From contig JASSKH010000031.1 in NCBI GenBank assembly GCA_031763025.1, positions 310,001 through 374,000 of the forward strand: a stretch of DNA of 64,000 bases. Direction: 5' to 3'. The notes under the pieces are model-generated. The model saw only the letters and a program-made list of their open reading frames with translations. It searched no databases and was not told where the DNA came from. This document shows, piece after piece, positions 35,401 to 46,975 of this stretch (position 1 is its first letter; the number at the start of each line of letters is the position of its first letter). Both the position numbers and the translations under genes were made by a program. This DNA comes from Macrocystis pyrifera (Eukaryota; Sar; Phaeophyceae; Laminariales; Laminariaceae).

Positions 35401-35606
35401 TAGATATCTCCTCAAGTCCTGGCCCGTTTCGGCCATGCGATAGCTTCAATGGTGACCCTGCACCATGCCGACATATCCCTGGCGGTGCGGAGCCAATCTG
35501 AGGTATGTGCCGGGAACGTGACGCGGTGTCGGAAATAAGCCGCTTGTTTGCGACACCGTGTCGCAAATAAGAAATTACGACACCGGTGTCGCAAATAGCA
35601 TTACCC
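32493..35606. mobile_element. 3.1-kb foldback DNA transposon, Mutator-like by target size
   Basis: The ends are perfect inverted repeats (GGGTAATGCTATTTGCG inward, then the palindrome CGACACCGGTGTCG). A perfect 9-bp target duplication flanks it. Each arm (32493-33320 and 34735-35606) is built of several 150-170 bp subunits in opposite orientation. Each subunit has a TTTGCGACACCGCG block, a TGCCGCACACGCTCYGGATC block and an AACGGGCCAGTACTCGAGG block. The 1.4-kb centre (33321-34734) has no recognisable transposase, so the copy is non-autonomous. A 9-bp duplication is typical of Mutator-like elements; the superfamily call is inference. It inserted into the coding-like part of LTR element 2. Confidence 0.85.
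33321..34734. other. Unique centre of the foldback transposon
   Basis: Only short ORFs (under 100 codons) occur and none resembles a transposase. Several CTGCTGTA and ATTAATATTAATAG motifs are present. Nothing else was recognised. Confidence 0.5.
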
Positions 35607-35615
35607 AAAGGAAAA

Positions 35616-36862
35616 GGCTACCTCTCCAACTTCAACACAAGTTGAGCCTCAAGTCCTAAGCCAAGAATGACGGACCAAGCGCATCGGACAACCACCGACA
35701 TCTACACCAACAAGGTCAAGCCACTGGAAGCGTGAACTGTATTGTCTCCTTTACCGAAGCTGTAGGTTGTCGCATTTTCAATTCGTACGGGGCGGATAAG
35801 AATTTCATTTCCTTGGGTCAACGAACTGATCACTGGATCTTTTGCATTCATTGGTAGCGTATCCCGTCCATCTTCCCCACAGTGCAGTACAATGACCGGT
35901 GATGTGCAAGATTAAAAAGATAAATCACAGTCAGTACCAAGCAAGGGTGCATTGTAACCAACTCGAATCATTAGGTTCGAATGTGTAGTTGAAAAGAGTA
36001 CGTCATCTCCGGAAATAGCAGGAGAACTTTCCACCTAGATGAGTCCAAACAGGAGATTAGCATACACGAGGGGGATGTCTCTCTGATAACAGTATGTCTT
36101 GTTACAGCGTTAAGCTGGCAATGATGAACAAATTCACTGTTTAGACTACTACATACATTTTGTATTCCTTTGTCGTTTAACTGACTGGAATGTAGTTCAC
36201 GGTTTGATGATTCTTGGACTGATAGCTAAGCTTGCATAACATGTGCATAAAAGTAGCAGAGCTGGATATTTTACACCTGCTTGTTTGGTCTAACCCCCCG
36301 GGTATTTGCAGAATGAGTTAGCTCTCAGTAGTTCAAGTTGAATACTTTCACCGCAACAATTATGGCCTTGTTGCGTGCATTTTTTGAAGTATGGCATGTA
36401 ACGCAGAAGCAACGAGTACATTGTGCCAGAGTTGAATTTCAAAATCCAGTCCAGTTCGATGTGTTAACGCATCGAGGGGTCGTGTTAGGGATGACACCTA
36501 TTACAGCAGAAGCCAGTATCATCTAGTCGCTGCTGCATAACACAGGGCTACCAGGTACTCCTGTAGCAACCATAATTTAGGTACACACCCATCTCATACA
36601 AGCAGGTGTTAAAACAGTAGAAGAACAGAACGATTCTATGTTCGGTTATTTTGTTGTCCTGTACGCGTTGAATTCACTCCTTGGATCTCATGCGGTAGGT
36701 ACACCATGTACAACGGATTATCCTTGGAACTCATGTAGGTACACTACGTACAAGTGTTTGTTCCCAATAGCAACATCACCACTTGATGTTGCATGTGTTT
36801 CTTTTGGAAATAGTTTTAGCATGTAACGCAGAGTAAGAAAGTGTATGCTTAACGGGAGGAGG
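35616..36862 (+). other. 3' internal region of LTR element 2
   Basis: The frame interrupted at the target site resumes here for a few codons and stops. No RT, RNase H or integrase motif was seen. It ends in the polypurine tract before the right LTR. Confidence 0.45.
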
Positions 36863-37500
36863 TATTAGGGATGATACTTGTCAGTAGCCATCATAGTCGT
36901 TACTCGATAACACTTGCGTCATCTGGTATACATTTACGCATTTCTAAGTACAACGGACAGTTTTCCAGTCTGTGAGTAGGAGCAGTATACAGCAGCAGCA
37001 GTCCTACAATATCTACTGCTGTGCACTCGTACGCATTGCATAATAGGTCTCAATAACAAGCAGCATCGTGGATCTACTGTATTACGTACGTACAGAATCT
37101 ACAGCAGCACATGTACAGCAGTACCTGGTAGGTGCATTACTCGATAACACTTGCGTCATCTGATATACATTTACGCATTTCTAAGTACAACGGACAGTTT
37201 TCCAGTCTGTGAGTAGTAGCAGTATACAGCAGCAGCAGTCCTACAATATCTACTGCTGTGCACTCGTACGCATTGCATAATAGGTCTCAACAAGCATCAT
37301 CGTGGATCTACTGTATTACGTACGTACAGAATCTACAGCAGCACACAGCAGTACCTGGTAGGTGCACACTGGTAAACAATGGACAGGGTATCTTCAGTAT
37401 CCCGCTGTGACCAGTAGCATAGTTTTAGTTGTGGTTGAAATAACAACGTAGGCTACAAGAGGGTCATGAATACGTACCCCAAGTTATATAGTTTTTAGCA
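36863..37500 (+). repeat. Right LTR of element 2 with internal tandem duplication
   Basis: This copy is about 250 bp longer than the left LTR. The segment from TTACTCGATAACACTTGCG to GTACCTGGTAGGTGCA occurs twice in tandem (about 36899-37136 and 37138-37365). A short extra segment near 37452 (GGCTACAAGAGGGTCATG) is also absent from the left LTR. Confidence 0.8.
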
Positions 37501-37504
37501 GTAG

Positions 37505-39754
37505 AACTGCGGATCTCCGTGTTGTTTTATATTGACTTGAATGCAAGGGTATTTCCCTATTTTTGTGTTTTTTAACAAATTGTAGGGGTCGTCCTTTGTT
37601 TCGAGCCGTGAGCGCACATCTTTTTCCAAATAGCCTCTCCGGCGTGTCACCCGACTCTCCGCGGCCGCGCGTCAGTCCGACTCCTTCCTCACACAGCGGC
37701 GCTCGGTGTTCTGGGCGGACAAGGTGCGTCGCGGTCGAATACAACTGGCAGGGAGTGTCGAAAGCTGGCCTCCTGGGTTCGGCAAACATTCACTGTAATT
37801 GTTCAGTGATTGGTAAAGCACGTAGAGCTCTCGACCCTGGGGAAAACAAGTGCGATTACTAATCCCAACTTGCTTTCTAATTTGCATCTGTATTAATTTT
37901 TGAGATGGGTGAATTGTGCAAGTGGGTGGGGGGTTGGTGGGCGGATCCGTTGGTCGTAGGTAAGTGGGTGGTGGGTTTCCGCGTGGATATATGGGTGGGT
38001 GAGTGAGTGAGTGTGTGCGGGGAGGACACAGTGTTGCGTCACGCGCATGTTGTTCAGTCGGCTAGAGTTGCATCGTTCCATTTCGGAGTAAAATTAAAAG
38101 CTAGATGCAGTTTGAGCCGTTCCAATCGGAGATAGTTTTTTTCCAGAAAAATTCCAGACTTCTGAATCTGAATCAATAGACGGAGAGCGCTCTTACATAA
38201 TGTATGGACTTTAACCGAGGGAAACGCGCAGTATCAGGAACGTTTAAGTTCCAACATTTGAAAAGAAAAGATACAAGATTGCTCGAAAACAACAGGCAGA
38301 AATTCTAGACAGACATTTTCTGGCATACATGCACATACAACGGGTAGAGGAAGGGGCGCAGGTCGTCATGACTAAACAACAACAGGCGAACGAGGAGGCA
38401 ACGGCGGAGCGACACAGCACCGTTGCAACAACGACTGTAGCCGTAGACGCCAGTACAAGGGCGAGAGAGGAGAGATTGAAGAGAGAGGACGAGAGGGGGA
38501 GGGCAGGGAGGGGGGGCATGCGGTCTGCCGCCCAGACTGACTTCTCTACTAATTTGCCTTTTTCTCCACTCTGAATTTTCCTTGTTCCTTATCTAAGCCT
38601 AGTTTCCTTTTTATGTTTTCTTGCGGTTCCCGTTTCGTACTGTTTCCCCGTTATTTCCCTGCATCAAATTTTCGTTTATTTTTTTTTTTTTCACGTTTTT
38701 GTTCTCTTTGGTGGCGAGTTCTGTCCTTTTTAGCTCGGCCCCATACCCTGCCGCGCAGCTTGTGAGCCTGCAAGTCAGCTTGTTCCCATGTTATTAATAG
38801 GTTGTTTTGTCTGAGGAATCGATTTGTTGAAGTTGTTAAAGGATGTGTGTGTTTTTCCCGCGTGTGGGGATGTTTTCTTCCTGAGGCATTTGCTTGACGT
38901 AATATTTCACTACGGAGAAGCCTGTCCTATGACCGCGGACTGCATTTTGTGGATGAGGTATTGCGAGGACAACAACCACAACTAAGCGTATAGTCCGGAC
39001 GTGTGGGGACATCCACAAGCATCGGGATTACAGTTCAGCTGCTAATAGCATGTATGTCACTACTGCTCCATACTGCGCGTCTCTTTGGAGAAATAATTGG
39101 AATAAAACCCATCCCCGGCTCAAACCCAACCGAACAACCCCCCCCTTTATGATGCTTACATATTGATACCTCCTCCATGCCTTCGGCAAACTATTGATCA
39201 CGATGTATGATATTCATATACCAGGTATACCAGACACAAAGATTGGGTGTTGCCATCCAACATCTCTGGAATTGCTATGTAAGATTCTTATTATGTAAGA
39301 CAGGGTGTGTCCCACCCTATTTTCAGTACAGGAAATGTTCATGTTCTATTTTTCGCCCAACCCTCGAGTCTGAAATTATTGAGAGTAAAATTCGTACCGG
39401 TAAAAGTAATGTCGCCTACGTTTGATAGCTGTTGTTGTAGTCGATCAAGTACTCCTCCTCCTGTAGTCATCAAGTCGCCTACTGCGTACTGCTGTAGTCA
39501 TCGTACAATGTTTTTGAAACACACGCGTCGGGGTTTTGTTCAGTTTGGTGCTCGAGCATGATACACACTTGGACATACCTGGAATAAACTACTGTACTCG
39601 TACACAAGTGAAATTGGTGATAATCGTAAGATACTTGGTTGAGTAAGTTATCGTGGCGAAAGGATAGATATTCAGTAATAAGGTAATAAGATGAAGCCTC
39701 GAAATGCGATACTGTACGACCAACTACCTTTCCTGCAAGGCAACAGGTGTGTGT
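37505..39754. other. Region between LTR element 2 and the LINE cluster
   Basis: There are no clear exons except the candidate at 38248. Bases 37915-38020 are a GTGGGTGGG-rich strand-asymmetric stretch. The stretch 38580-38720 is T-rich. Confidence 0.4.
38248..38574 (+). CDS. Candidate terminal exon, charged coiled-coil protein
   Basis: The frame is open from just after a stop at 38245 to the stop at 38572-38574, with an acceptor-like TTTAAG at its start. The product begins with a basic helix (KKRYKIARKQQAEILDRHF), then Glu/Gln-rich and Arg-rich coiled-coil-like sequence (REERLKREDERGRAGRG). I do not recognise a family. It could be part of a mobile-element protein or a host exon whose partners lie elsewhere. 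Confidence 0.3.
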   Translation, partial: VPTFEKKRYKIARKQQAEILDRHFLAYMHIQRVEEGAQVVMTKQQQANEEATAERHSTVATTTVAVDASTRAREERLKREDERGRAGRGGMRSAAQTDFSTNLPFSPL

Positions 39755-39875
39755 GTGTTGTTCACATTCGATTGTTCTTTTTACCCCGTCGACATCTCGT
39801 ACAACCAGGGTTCGTCGGTTTCTTCAATCCTAGACCGAGATACAAGTTATGTGGTCACAAAACTCAACTACACCA
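39755..39875 (-). mobile_element. LINE 3'-end fragment, inverted relative to the copy beside it
   Basis: It carries the ACATCTCGTACAACCAGG, CTTCAATCCTAGACC and TGTGGTCACAAAAC blocks of the LINE 3' UTR in the minus sense. It directly abuts LINE copy A in the plus sense. The same head-to-head arrangement occurs at 46976-47096. Confidence 0.65.
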
Positions 39876-41510
39876 CCCACCACAGCTCGTCATCGAAGCA
39901 GAAGGCCAGAGGTGTAAGCAGACGGCTCAGTTTTTATACCTAGGCAGCATTATCCACGAAAACGCTGACCTCTCGGTCGAAATCGATTGACGTATTCGTC
40001 TCATGCGAGCATGCCTCAAACGATTCGGCCCGGAGGTGTATGATGAGACAACCGCCCCCCTTAGCCTGAAAGTTCGAATGCTGAAGGCCGAGGTGATTGA
40101 GACCCTGCTGTACGGGTGTGTCACGTGGACCCTCAGAGCGAAACACTTTGCGAAGCTTCGAACGGCTCACCGCCAAGTCCTGTTGTCAGTCATTGGCTAC
40201 CAGCGCCGACTTCGTACTGACCATACAACCCTCTCGTACGCGAAGGCCCTTAAGATGACACGTTGCGAGAGCATCGTACGCCCATTCGCCAGCGGCGGCT
40301 CTTTTTTGCGGGCGAGGTGGCACGGCAAAGCAAGGCGCGATTACCACACGAGTAACGTTTGGGACAATGGCTGGTGGGCAGAACCCGAGACCTGGCGGAC
40401 AGTTCAACACATGGCATAGATGCATAGTCGAAGACCGTACGAGGGAGTTCCGAGCCATCGAAGGGTCACCGGAACTTGCCCCCTTGGTGCTTGGAGTTGA
40501 GACCGTGCTGTTGCCCACTTCTAAAAACGAGGCGGGGACGTCGTACCGGGGGATCCTCGAAGCAGCCGAACGATTCATGTTGAGGTGGCACGAGGATGAC
40601 GCTTAGTTAGGTAGGCGGCGCCGCGCATTCGCCGTGGGTGATGTCCAAAGGAATGGGGGGAGGGGGGGCAAGAGGAGGAGTGGCAAAAAACCCGACCAAG
40701 GGAATGCCGAGACCGGGGGGAACACGAGTGGAAGGGAAACGACAGTGGACGAAAGTACGAAAGAGATGGCATGCAGGGTAGCAAGGCACCGAGCAGACTA
40801 GGAAGTGAAACATACCTATACTACAGTAGCCTGGTGCAGCTGCTTCAAGCGTTGTCTTCCTTTGTCTTCCTTTTAGTTCATATATTTCTTGGGCTGATCC
40901 TGTATGATTTTCATTTTAGTTCTTCGTTTTTTCTTCGATTGATAAGCCTTATTGAAGGTGTGTTGGCGTGAGTGGATGACGAGCCTGCTTTGCTTGTTTC
41001 GTATTGTCTGATACCGAGGGGCCGGGAATCCTTGACGAACGCGGAACGGAGTCCGCAGGCAGGGTAGCAAGGTACCAGGCGGACTGGCAGGGAGAACCTG
41101 GCTATGCCACTCGTACCACAAACCGCTGCTGCCACCTGGAGGATGTTTTGCGCTTTGGTTTGCCTGCTTTTTTCCCTTGGTTCTTAATCTTACCCTGTTG
41201 ACGACAAGTAGTGGTGTTTTTTTTCCTTTTTTTTTTTTTCCGTTTTTTTTTCTAGCTCGTTCTTTTCAAGTGTCTCCTTTGTTTGAGTTTCTGTTTCATT
41301 GTTTCCATTCGTTTCTCTATATCATGGAATGTGTATTTCGTGCCTGTCGTATCCAGTATGATGGCATGGTATTGCATTACCCACTGTGCTGACTGAATAC
41401 GTGGCAACGTAGTATCTGTGTGGCGTAGCTATGTGACCACAGAACTTGTATCTCTTCTAGGATTGAAGAATCGGCACGGACATTGCTGGATATCGACGGG
41501 TAAAAAAAAA
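39876..41510 (+). mobile_element. LINE copy A, 5'-truncated
   Basis: It begins in the C-terminal part of the RT ORF. FLYLGSIIHENADL, RACLKRFGPE, ETLLYGCVTWTL and RRLRTDHTTLSYAKAL are present, followed by an in-frame stop and frameshifts near 40290 and 40610. The ORF end (RVARHRAD then stop) is at about 40800. A pyrimidine-rich 3' UTR runs to the GTCGACGGGT block near 41500, with an A/CA-rich end. Confidence 0.8.
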
Positions 41511-41786
41511 CGAACACACACACGCCGTAGATATACTACAGAAGTGTTGGGTATGCAGTCGTAAGGACGGTAGACAACGCAATGCCATGTCATACTCAAT
41601 AGGACAAGCATGGCATACATATTCTTAGAAAGAGAGCAAGAAAAACATAGACAAACTAATAAAGCAAAGAAAACGGAGAAAACAAAGCGAAAAAGAAAGA
41701 AACAACAATCGGCTGTACTGCTGTGTGCTATTATAATCACATTAAGCCGTTCTTTCTACCCGTCGACACCAAGCACAACCAGTGTC

Positions 41787-41819
<33 letters not shown>

Positions 41820-41822
41820 GTT
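41787..41822 (-). repeat. (CAA)n 3' tail of LINE copy B
   Basis: About twelve TTG triplets on the plus strand terminate LINE copy B. Comparable AAC triplets end the copies at 48612 and 50353, so the trinucleotide repeat marks the element 3' end. Confidence 0.85.
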
Positions 41823-44690
41823 TTTTTCACATTAACCCGTTCTTTCTACCCGTCGACATCCAGCACAACCAGTGTCCGTGCCGATTCTTCAATCCTAGAG
41901 AGATACAAGTTCTGTGGTCACAAAGCTACGCCACAGAGATAAAGAAACAGAACGAAACAAAGAGAAAAAAAAAAACAAAAACAAAGACCATTCGAAAGAG
42001 AAAAAGAAACATGAAAAAAGAAACAAATAAGTATCCTGGTATATGTATATATAGCAACAAACCATCGTACTCCCCCCGCAGGGGATCCGGCAGACACTTG
42101 AAAAGAAGCTAGAAAAAAAAGAAGAAAAACACGACCACTCGTCGTCAACAGAGTAAGACTAAGAATCAAGGGAAATAATAGGCAAACCAAACAAAGCACA
42201 AGGCATGCTCCAGGTAGCGGCAGCAGGTTATGGTACGAGTAGCACAGCCAGGGTCTCCCTGTTGGCCCGCCTGGTACCTTGCTACCCTGTCTGCCACCAT
42301 CGTCCAGCGTTCGTCAACTATGCCCGGTCCCTCGGCGTCAGACAATACGAAACAGGCAAAGCAGGCTCGTCATCCACCCACGCCACACGACTCCTTCAAT
42401 AAGGGTTATCAATCGGAGAAAGGAAGAGAAAGAAAATATAATGAAAATCACATAGGGTCAGCGCAAAGAAGAAAATAAAATGAAACAAAAAAAAACGAAA
42501 ACAACAGGAAGACAAAGGCAAACCACGTTCGAACCAGCTGCACCAGTTGGTGGTACGAGTAGTATGGGCATGTTCTACTTCTTAGTCTGCCCGGTACCTG
42601 GCTACCCTATCTGCCATCTCCTTCCTACTTTCGTCCACTGCAGTTTCCCTTCTACTCCTCTTCCCGCCCCTCTCCGCATTCCCTTGGTCGGGTTTTCTGC
42701 TACTCCTCTTGTTGCCCCTCCTCCCCCCATTCCCTTGTACACCACTCACGGCGAATGCGCGGCGCTGCCTACTCAGCTCAGCCTCAGCCTCGTGCCACTT
42801 CACCATAAACCGTTCGGCTGCTTCCAGGATCCCCCGGTGCCACTTCCCCGGCTTTTTTGCAGCAGTGGGCCCCAGAGCGGTCTCAACTCCAAACACCAAG
42901 GGAATAAGTTCCGTTGACCCTTCGGTGGCTCGGAACTCCCTAAGGTCTTCGACTATGCATCTATGCCAAGTCTTCACCTGTCCGCCAGGTCTCGGGTTCT
43001 GCTCACCAGCGATCGTCCCGAACATTACCCGACTGGGTAATGGATCGTTGCTTTGCCGTGCCGCCCCCCCCGCGAAGAAGAGACGCCGTTTGCGGATGGT
43101 CGTTTCGATGCTCTCGCAACGTGTCATCTTGAGGGCCATCGAATACGAGAGGGTGGCATGGTCAGTATGAAGTCGGCGCTGGAAGCCAATGACTCGCAAC
43201 AGGACTTGGTGGTGAGCCGTTCGAAGCTTGGCAAAGTGTTCCGCTCTGAGGGTCCACGTCACACACCCGTACAGTAGGGTCTCAATCACCCCAGCCTTCA
43301 GCATTCGGACTTTCAGACTAAGGGGGGCGGTCGTCCTATCATACAGCTCCGGGCCGAACCGTTTGAGGCATGCTCGCATGAGACGGATCCGTGGGTTGAT
43401 TTCGAGCGAGAGGTCAGCGTTTTCGGGGATAATGCCGCCTAGGTACAAGAATTGGGCCGTCTGCTTAGACCTCTGGCCTGCTGCTTCGATAACGAGCGGT
43501 GGTGCGAGGGTTTTCTGGTCTGGCGTTTGTAGAAGAATAGTCTCTGTCTACTTTTCCGACACCGTAAGCCCTGCTGCTTCAAAGACAGTCACGATGACTA
43601 TCATCATTTTCGCGAGCCCTTCAGCCAACTTCTAGACAATCCCTGCGTCATCGGCGTACAACATGCCCCATACAGCCCTTCGCACGCATGTCAACGGCTC
43701 CTCCTCCTCCGTTCCGACTACTCCAGCATCACTGAGTTGGACCAAATCCCTTACGATGACTTCGTCATGGCCAAAGCGTACTAGTACGACGTGCAACGCA
43801 GCAGCGAAGAATACGTTGAACAGTAACGGCGACAGCACACAGCCCCCTGCGTGATATCAAACCATTCAGAGTGCTCGCCGTCATCCGTACGCACGCGAGC
43901 CCGCACGCCATCGTGGAAATTACGGAAAATTCTCAGCATCTTGGTTAGTACGCCAAAACGCTTGAGTACTTCCCATAACAGTTCTCGGTCGACAGAGTCG
44001 TATGCTTTCTGCAGATCGATGAAGCACAAGTACAGGGGGATTTTCCTCTGTCTTCCAAGCTCTTGCAACCGGCGCAAGACGAACAGCATGTCAATCGTTC
44101 ATCGTGCGGAGCGGAAGCCGCACTGTTCCTCCGGGAGAAATTCCTCGGTCTCGCAGTAGTTGCTGGGGCGCGACGCGACGATTTTCAACAAGGCTCTGCC
44201 TGCGTGGGCAACAAGCGAAATCCCTCTGTAGTTGTTGCAATCAGTTCGGTTCTTCTTTTTGTGAAGGACTTTGATGATCGCATCTTTCCATTGCTGGGGG
44301 ACTTCTCCTGTTACCCAAACATTGACAAGGATGTTGTGAAAGCACTGGGCGAATGCGGGGTGGTCGATTTTCAGGAGCTCGGCCGGGAGACCATCTGGCC
44401 CGACAGCTTTCCAGGTTGACATCACTTTAAGTGCTTCCATCATCTCGTCCATGGATGGTTCATCTCCGAGCGACGGTTTAAGCGGTCGTGGTGGCAAGAG
44501 GTCGATGATCGTGGAATCGAGTTTAAGCGATTTCGTGTTCAAACGTTTGTGGTAAACCGTTCACGAATTCGCACCTTATCCCGCGACAGCGAGCCATCCT
44601 CGTTCCTAATGAACTGTTCGCTTCTCGCTTTAGTCTCTTCCAATCCTACCGTACTCTTAAGGTGCTCTGGAAAAGAACGATTTATAAAAA
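41787..44690 (-). pseudogene. LINE copy B, most complete reverse-transcriptase copy
   Basis: On the minus strand the broken ORF carries RT motifs in order. [14 protein letters not shown] and [15 protein letters not shown] sequence lie in 44542-44099. FIDLQKAYDSVDRELLW lies in 44089-43781. LSPLLFNVFF and the catalytic YADD box lie in 43838-43632. A 288-codon C-terminal domain lies in 43448-42582. Frameshifts near 44095 and 43850 and a stop near 43550 inactivate it. The 3' UTR follows to a (TTG)n tract at 41787-41822, which is (CAA)n on the element strand. No endonuclease domain remains, because the 5' end is cut near 44690. The clade is not certain; the short-repeat 3' end and C-terminal domain suggest an RTE- or L2/CR1-like LINE. 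Confidence 0.85.
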
Positions 44691-46222
44691 AAAGAAGAAA
44701 AACACGATCACTCTTCGTCAACAGAGCAATATCAAACCTAGGGAAAACAACAAGCAAACCAAAGCACAAAGCATCCTCCAGGTGGCGGCAGCAGTTTGTG
44801 GTACGAGTAGCAAAGCTAGGTTCTCTCTGCTGGCCCACCTGGTACCTTGCTACCCTGCCTGCCGACTCCGCCCTGCGTTCGTCATCTATGCCCGACCCCT
44901 CGGCGTCGAACAATACGAAACAAGCAAAACGGGCTCGTCATCCGCCCACGCCACACGACTCCTTCAATAAGGCTTATAAATCGACAAAAGGAAGATAAAG
45001 AAATATAAAAAGCACAGAGGATCAGCCCAAGAAATAAATAAACTAAAAGGAAGACAAAGGAAGACAACTCTTGATCTCCTTCCTACTTTCGTTCACTGCA
45101 GTTTCCCTTCCACTCCTGTTCCCCCCCATCTCGGCATTCCCTTGGTCGTATTTTCTGCCACTCCTCCTCTTGCCCCCCCCCCCCCCCCATTCCCTTGGAC
45201 ACCACCCACGGCGAATGCGCGGCGCTGCCTACTCAACTCAGCCTCAGCCTCGTGCCACCTCCCATGAACCGTTCGCCTGCTTCGATGATCCCCCGGTACC
45301 ACGTCGTCGCCGTTTTTTGCAACAGTGGGCCACAGCGCGCTCTCAACTCCAAACACTGAAGGGGGCAAGTTCCGTTGACCCTTCGGTGGCTCGGAACTCC
45401 CTAAGGTCTTCGACTATGCATTCATGCCATGTCTTAAACTGTCCGCCAGGTCTCGGGTTCTGCCCACCAGCCATCGTCCCGAACATTGCCCGACTGGGTA
45501 ATTGCTCCTTGCTTTGCCGTGCCACCCCGCCCGCAAAGAAGAGCCGCCGCTTGCGACTGGTCGTCTCGACGCTCTCGCAACGTGTCATCTTGAGGGCCTT
45601 CGCATACGAGAGGGTGGTATGGTCAGTACAACGTCGGCGCTGGAGGCCAATGACTCGCAACAAGACTTGGTGAGCCGCTCGAAGCTTCGCAAAGTGTTCC
45701 GCTCTGAGGGGCCACGTCACATACCCGTATGGCAGGGTCTCAACCAGCTCGGCCTTCAGCATTTGGACATTAAGGCCAAGGGGGGCGGTCGTCCTATCAT
45801 ACGGCTTTCGGGCCGAACCGTTTGAGACATGCTCGCATGAGGCGGATCCGTGGGTCGATTTCGAGCGAGAGGTCAGCGTTTTCGTCGACTAGGCTGCCTA
45901 GGTATAAGCACTGGGCAGTCTGCTTATATCTCTGGCCTGCTGCGTTGATGACGAGGGGTGGCGCGAGGGTTTTCTGGTCTGGTGTTTGTAGAAGCATTGT
46001 CTCTGTCCTATTTTCCGACACCGTGAGCCCTGCTGCTTCGAAGATAGTCACGATGACTGTCATCATTTTCGCGAGCCCATCAGTCGACTTCTAGACAATT
46101 CCTTCGTTATCAGCGTACAACATGCCCCATACAGCCCTTCGCAAGCACGCCAACTGCTCCTGCTCTTCCGTTCCAACTACTCCAGCATCACTGAGTTGGA
46201 TCCAATCTCGTACGATGGCTTC
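44691..46222 (-). mobile_element. LINE copy C, truncated at both ends
   Basis: The 5' end starts in the RT just upstream of the YADD-equivalent (about 46120, here YADNE). The C-terminal domain continues through 46066-45797, 45762-45343 and 45368-45093 in shifted frames. Its 3' UTR is cut at about 44690, where copy B begins, so B probably inserted into or replaced its tail. Confidence 0.75.
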
Positions 46223-46235
46223 GTCCTGGCTGTAG

Positions 46236-46320
46236 TAGTGCCTCCCCAGGGTTCTACACTATTTGATCTTGTCGTCAGGGTTCTACACTATTTGACCTTG
46301 TCGTGGGCATGCCGTGGCAG
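46236..46320 (+). repeat. Short module shared with LTR element 1, tandemly doubled
   Basis: CAGGGTTCTACACTATTTGA followed by YCTTGTCGT occurs twice. The second copy continues into GGGCATGCCGTGGCA. The same 43-bp string occurs once at 7361-7403 in the Gag-like ORF of LTR element 1, ending where the CATGGC repeats begin. Confidence 0.85.
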
Positions 46321-46559
46321 CCGCAGAAGTTTGTGGTACGAGTAGGATAGCCAGGTTCTCCCCACTAGCCCGTCTGGGACCTTGTTACCCTGTCTTCGTC
46401 TCCGTCGTGCGTTCGTCAACTCTGCCCCGCCCATCGGCGTCAGACACGACGAAACAAGCAAATGAAGAAAGCTCGTCATCCACCCGCGCCACCCGACTCC
46501 TTTCCTATTTTAGGTACTGGGATGTTCGACGATGAGGGACAAACTACTCGTTCGTACGC

Positions 46560-46975
46560 AAGCCGTAAGACAGAGTCGTGTGGCGTAGGTAGATGACGAG
46601 CCTGCTTTGCTTGTTTCGTATTCGTATTGTCTGACGCCGAGGGGCGGGGCGCAGTTGACGAACGCAGGACGGAGACGGCAGACAGGGTAGCAAGGTCCCA
46701 AGCGGACTACGAGTAGTACGGATACTTTGTGCTTCGGTTTGCCTGCTATTTTTCTAGTCTGTTTATAAGTAGAGCGGTGTTTTTTCTCTCTTTAGCGCGC
46801 TTTTTTTCAAGCGTCTGCCACATCGCCTGCGGGGACGAACGACAGTGTTTTTTTTCTTCTTTCCTTCTCTCTTTCGATTTTTATTCCATTTTTCTTTGTT
46901 TTCGTTTTCTGTTATATTTGTTTTCTTTTGTTTTCTCTCGTTCATAGAATATGTATGTCGTGCCTGTCTTATCCA
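46560..46975 (+). mobile_element. LINE 3'-UTR fragment
   Basis: It has the GTGTGGCGTAGGTAGATGAC, GGCAGACAGGGTAGCAAGGT and T/C-rich 3'-UTR blocks in plus sense. It ends at TGTCGTGCCTGTCTTATCCAG, where an inverted fragment starts. Confidence 0.7.

Larger units (their letters stand above)
29443..37500 (+). mobile_element. LTR element 2, gag-like, interrupted by a foldback transposon
   Basis: Direct repeats at 29443-29827 and 36863-37500 start TATTAGGGATGATACTTGTC. The right one is preceded by a polypurine tract (GGGAGGAGG, 36854-36862). Flanking 5-mers GTATA and GTAGA are a likely target duplication with one mismatch. A gag-like ORF lies near 30.8 kb and Ser/Thr-rich coding-like sequence follows. 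No reverse transcriptase or integrase was recognised. A 3.1-kb DNA transposon is nested inside. Without that insertion the element is about 4.9 kb. It is non-autonomous or decayed. Exact LTR ends are uncertain by a few bases. Confidence 0.7.

Noticed and set aside
32493-35606. CRISPR-like array of repeats with TTTGCGACAC blocks
   Set aside because: Repeats are long, arranged as two inverted arms with target duplications, in spliced eukaryotic DNA; it is a foldback transposon.
42205-42478. Plus-strand ORFs in the LINE 3' UTR (also 44549, 47965, 56968)
   Set aside because: They recur as antisense shadows of the LINE 3' UTR in every copy, with frameshifts between copies.
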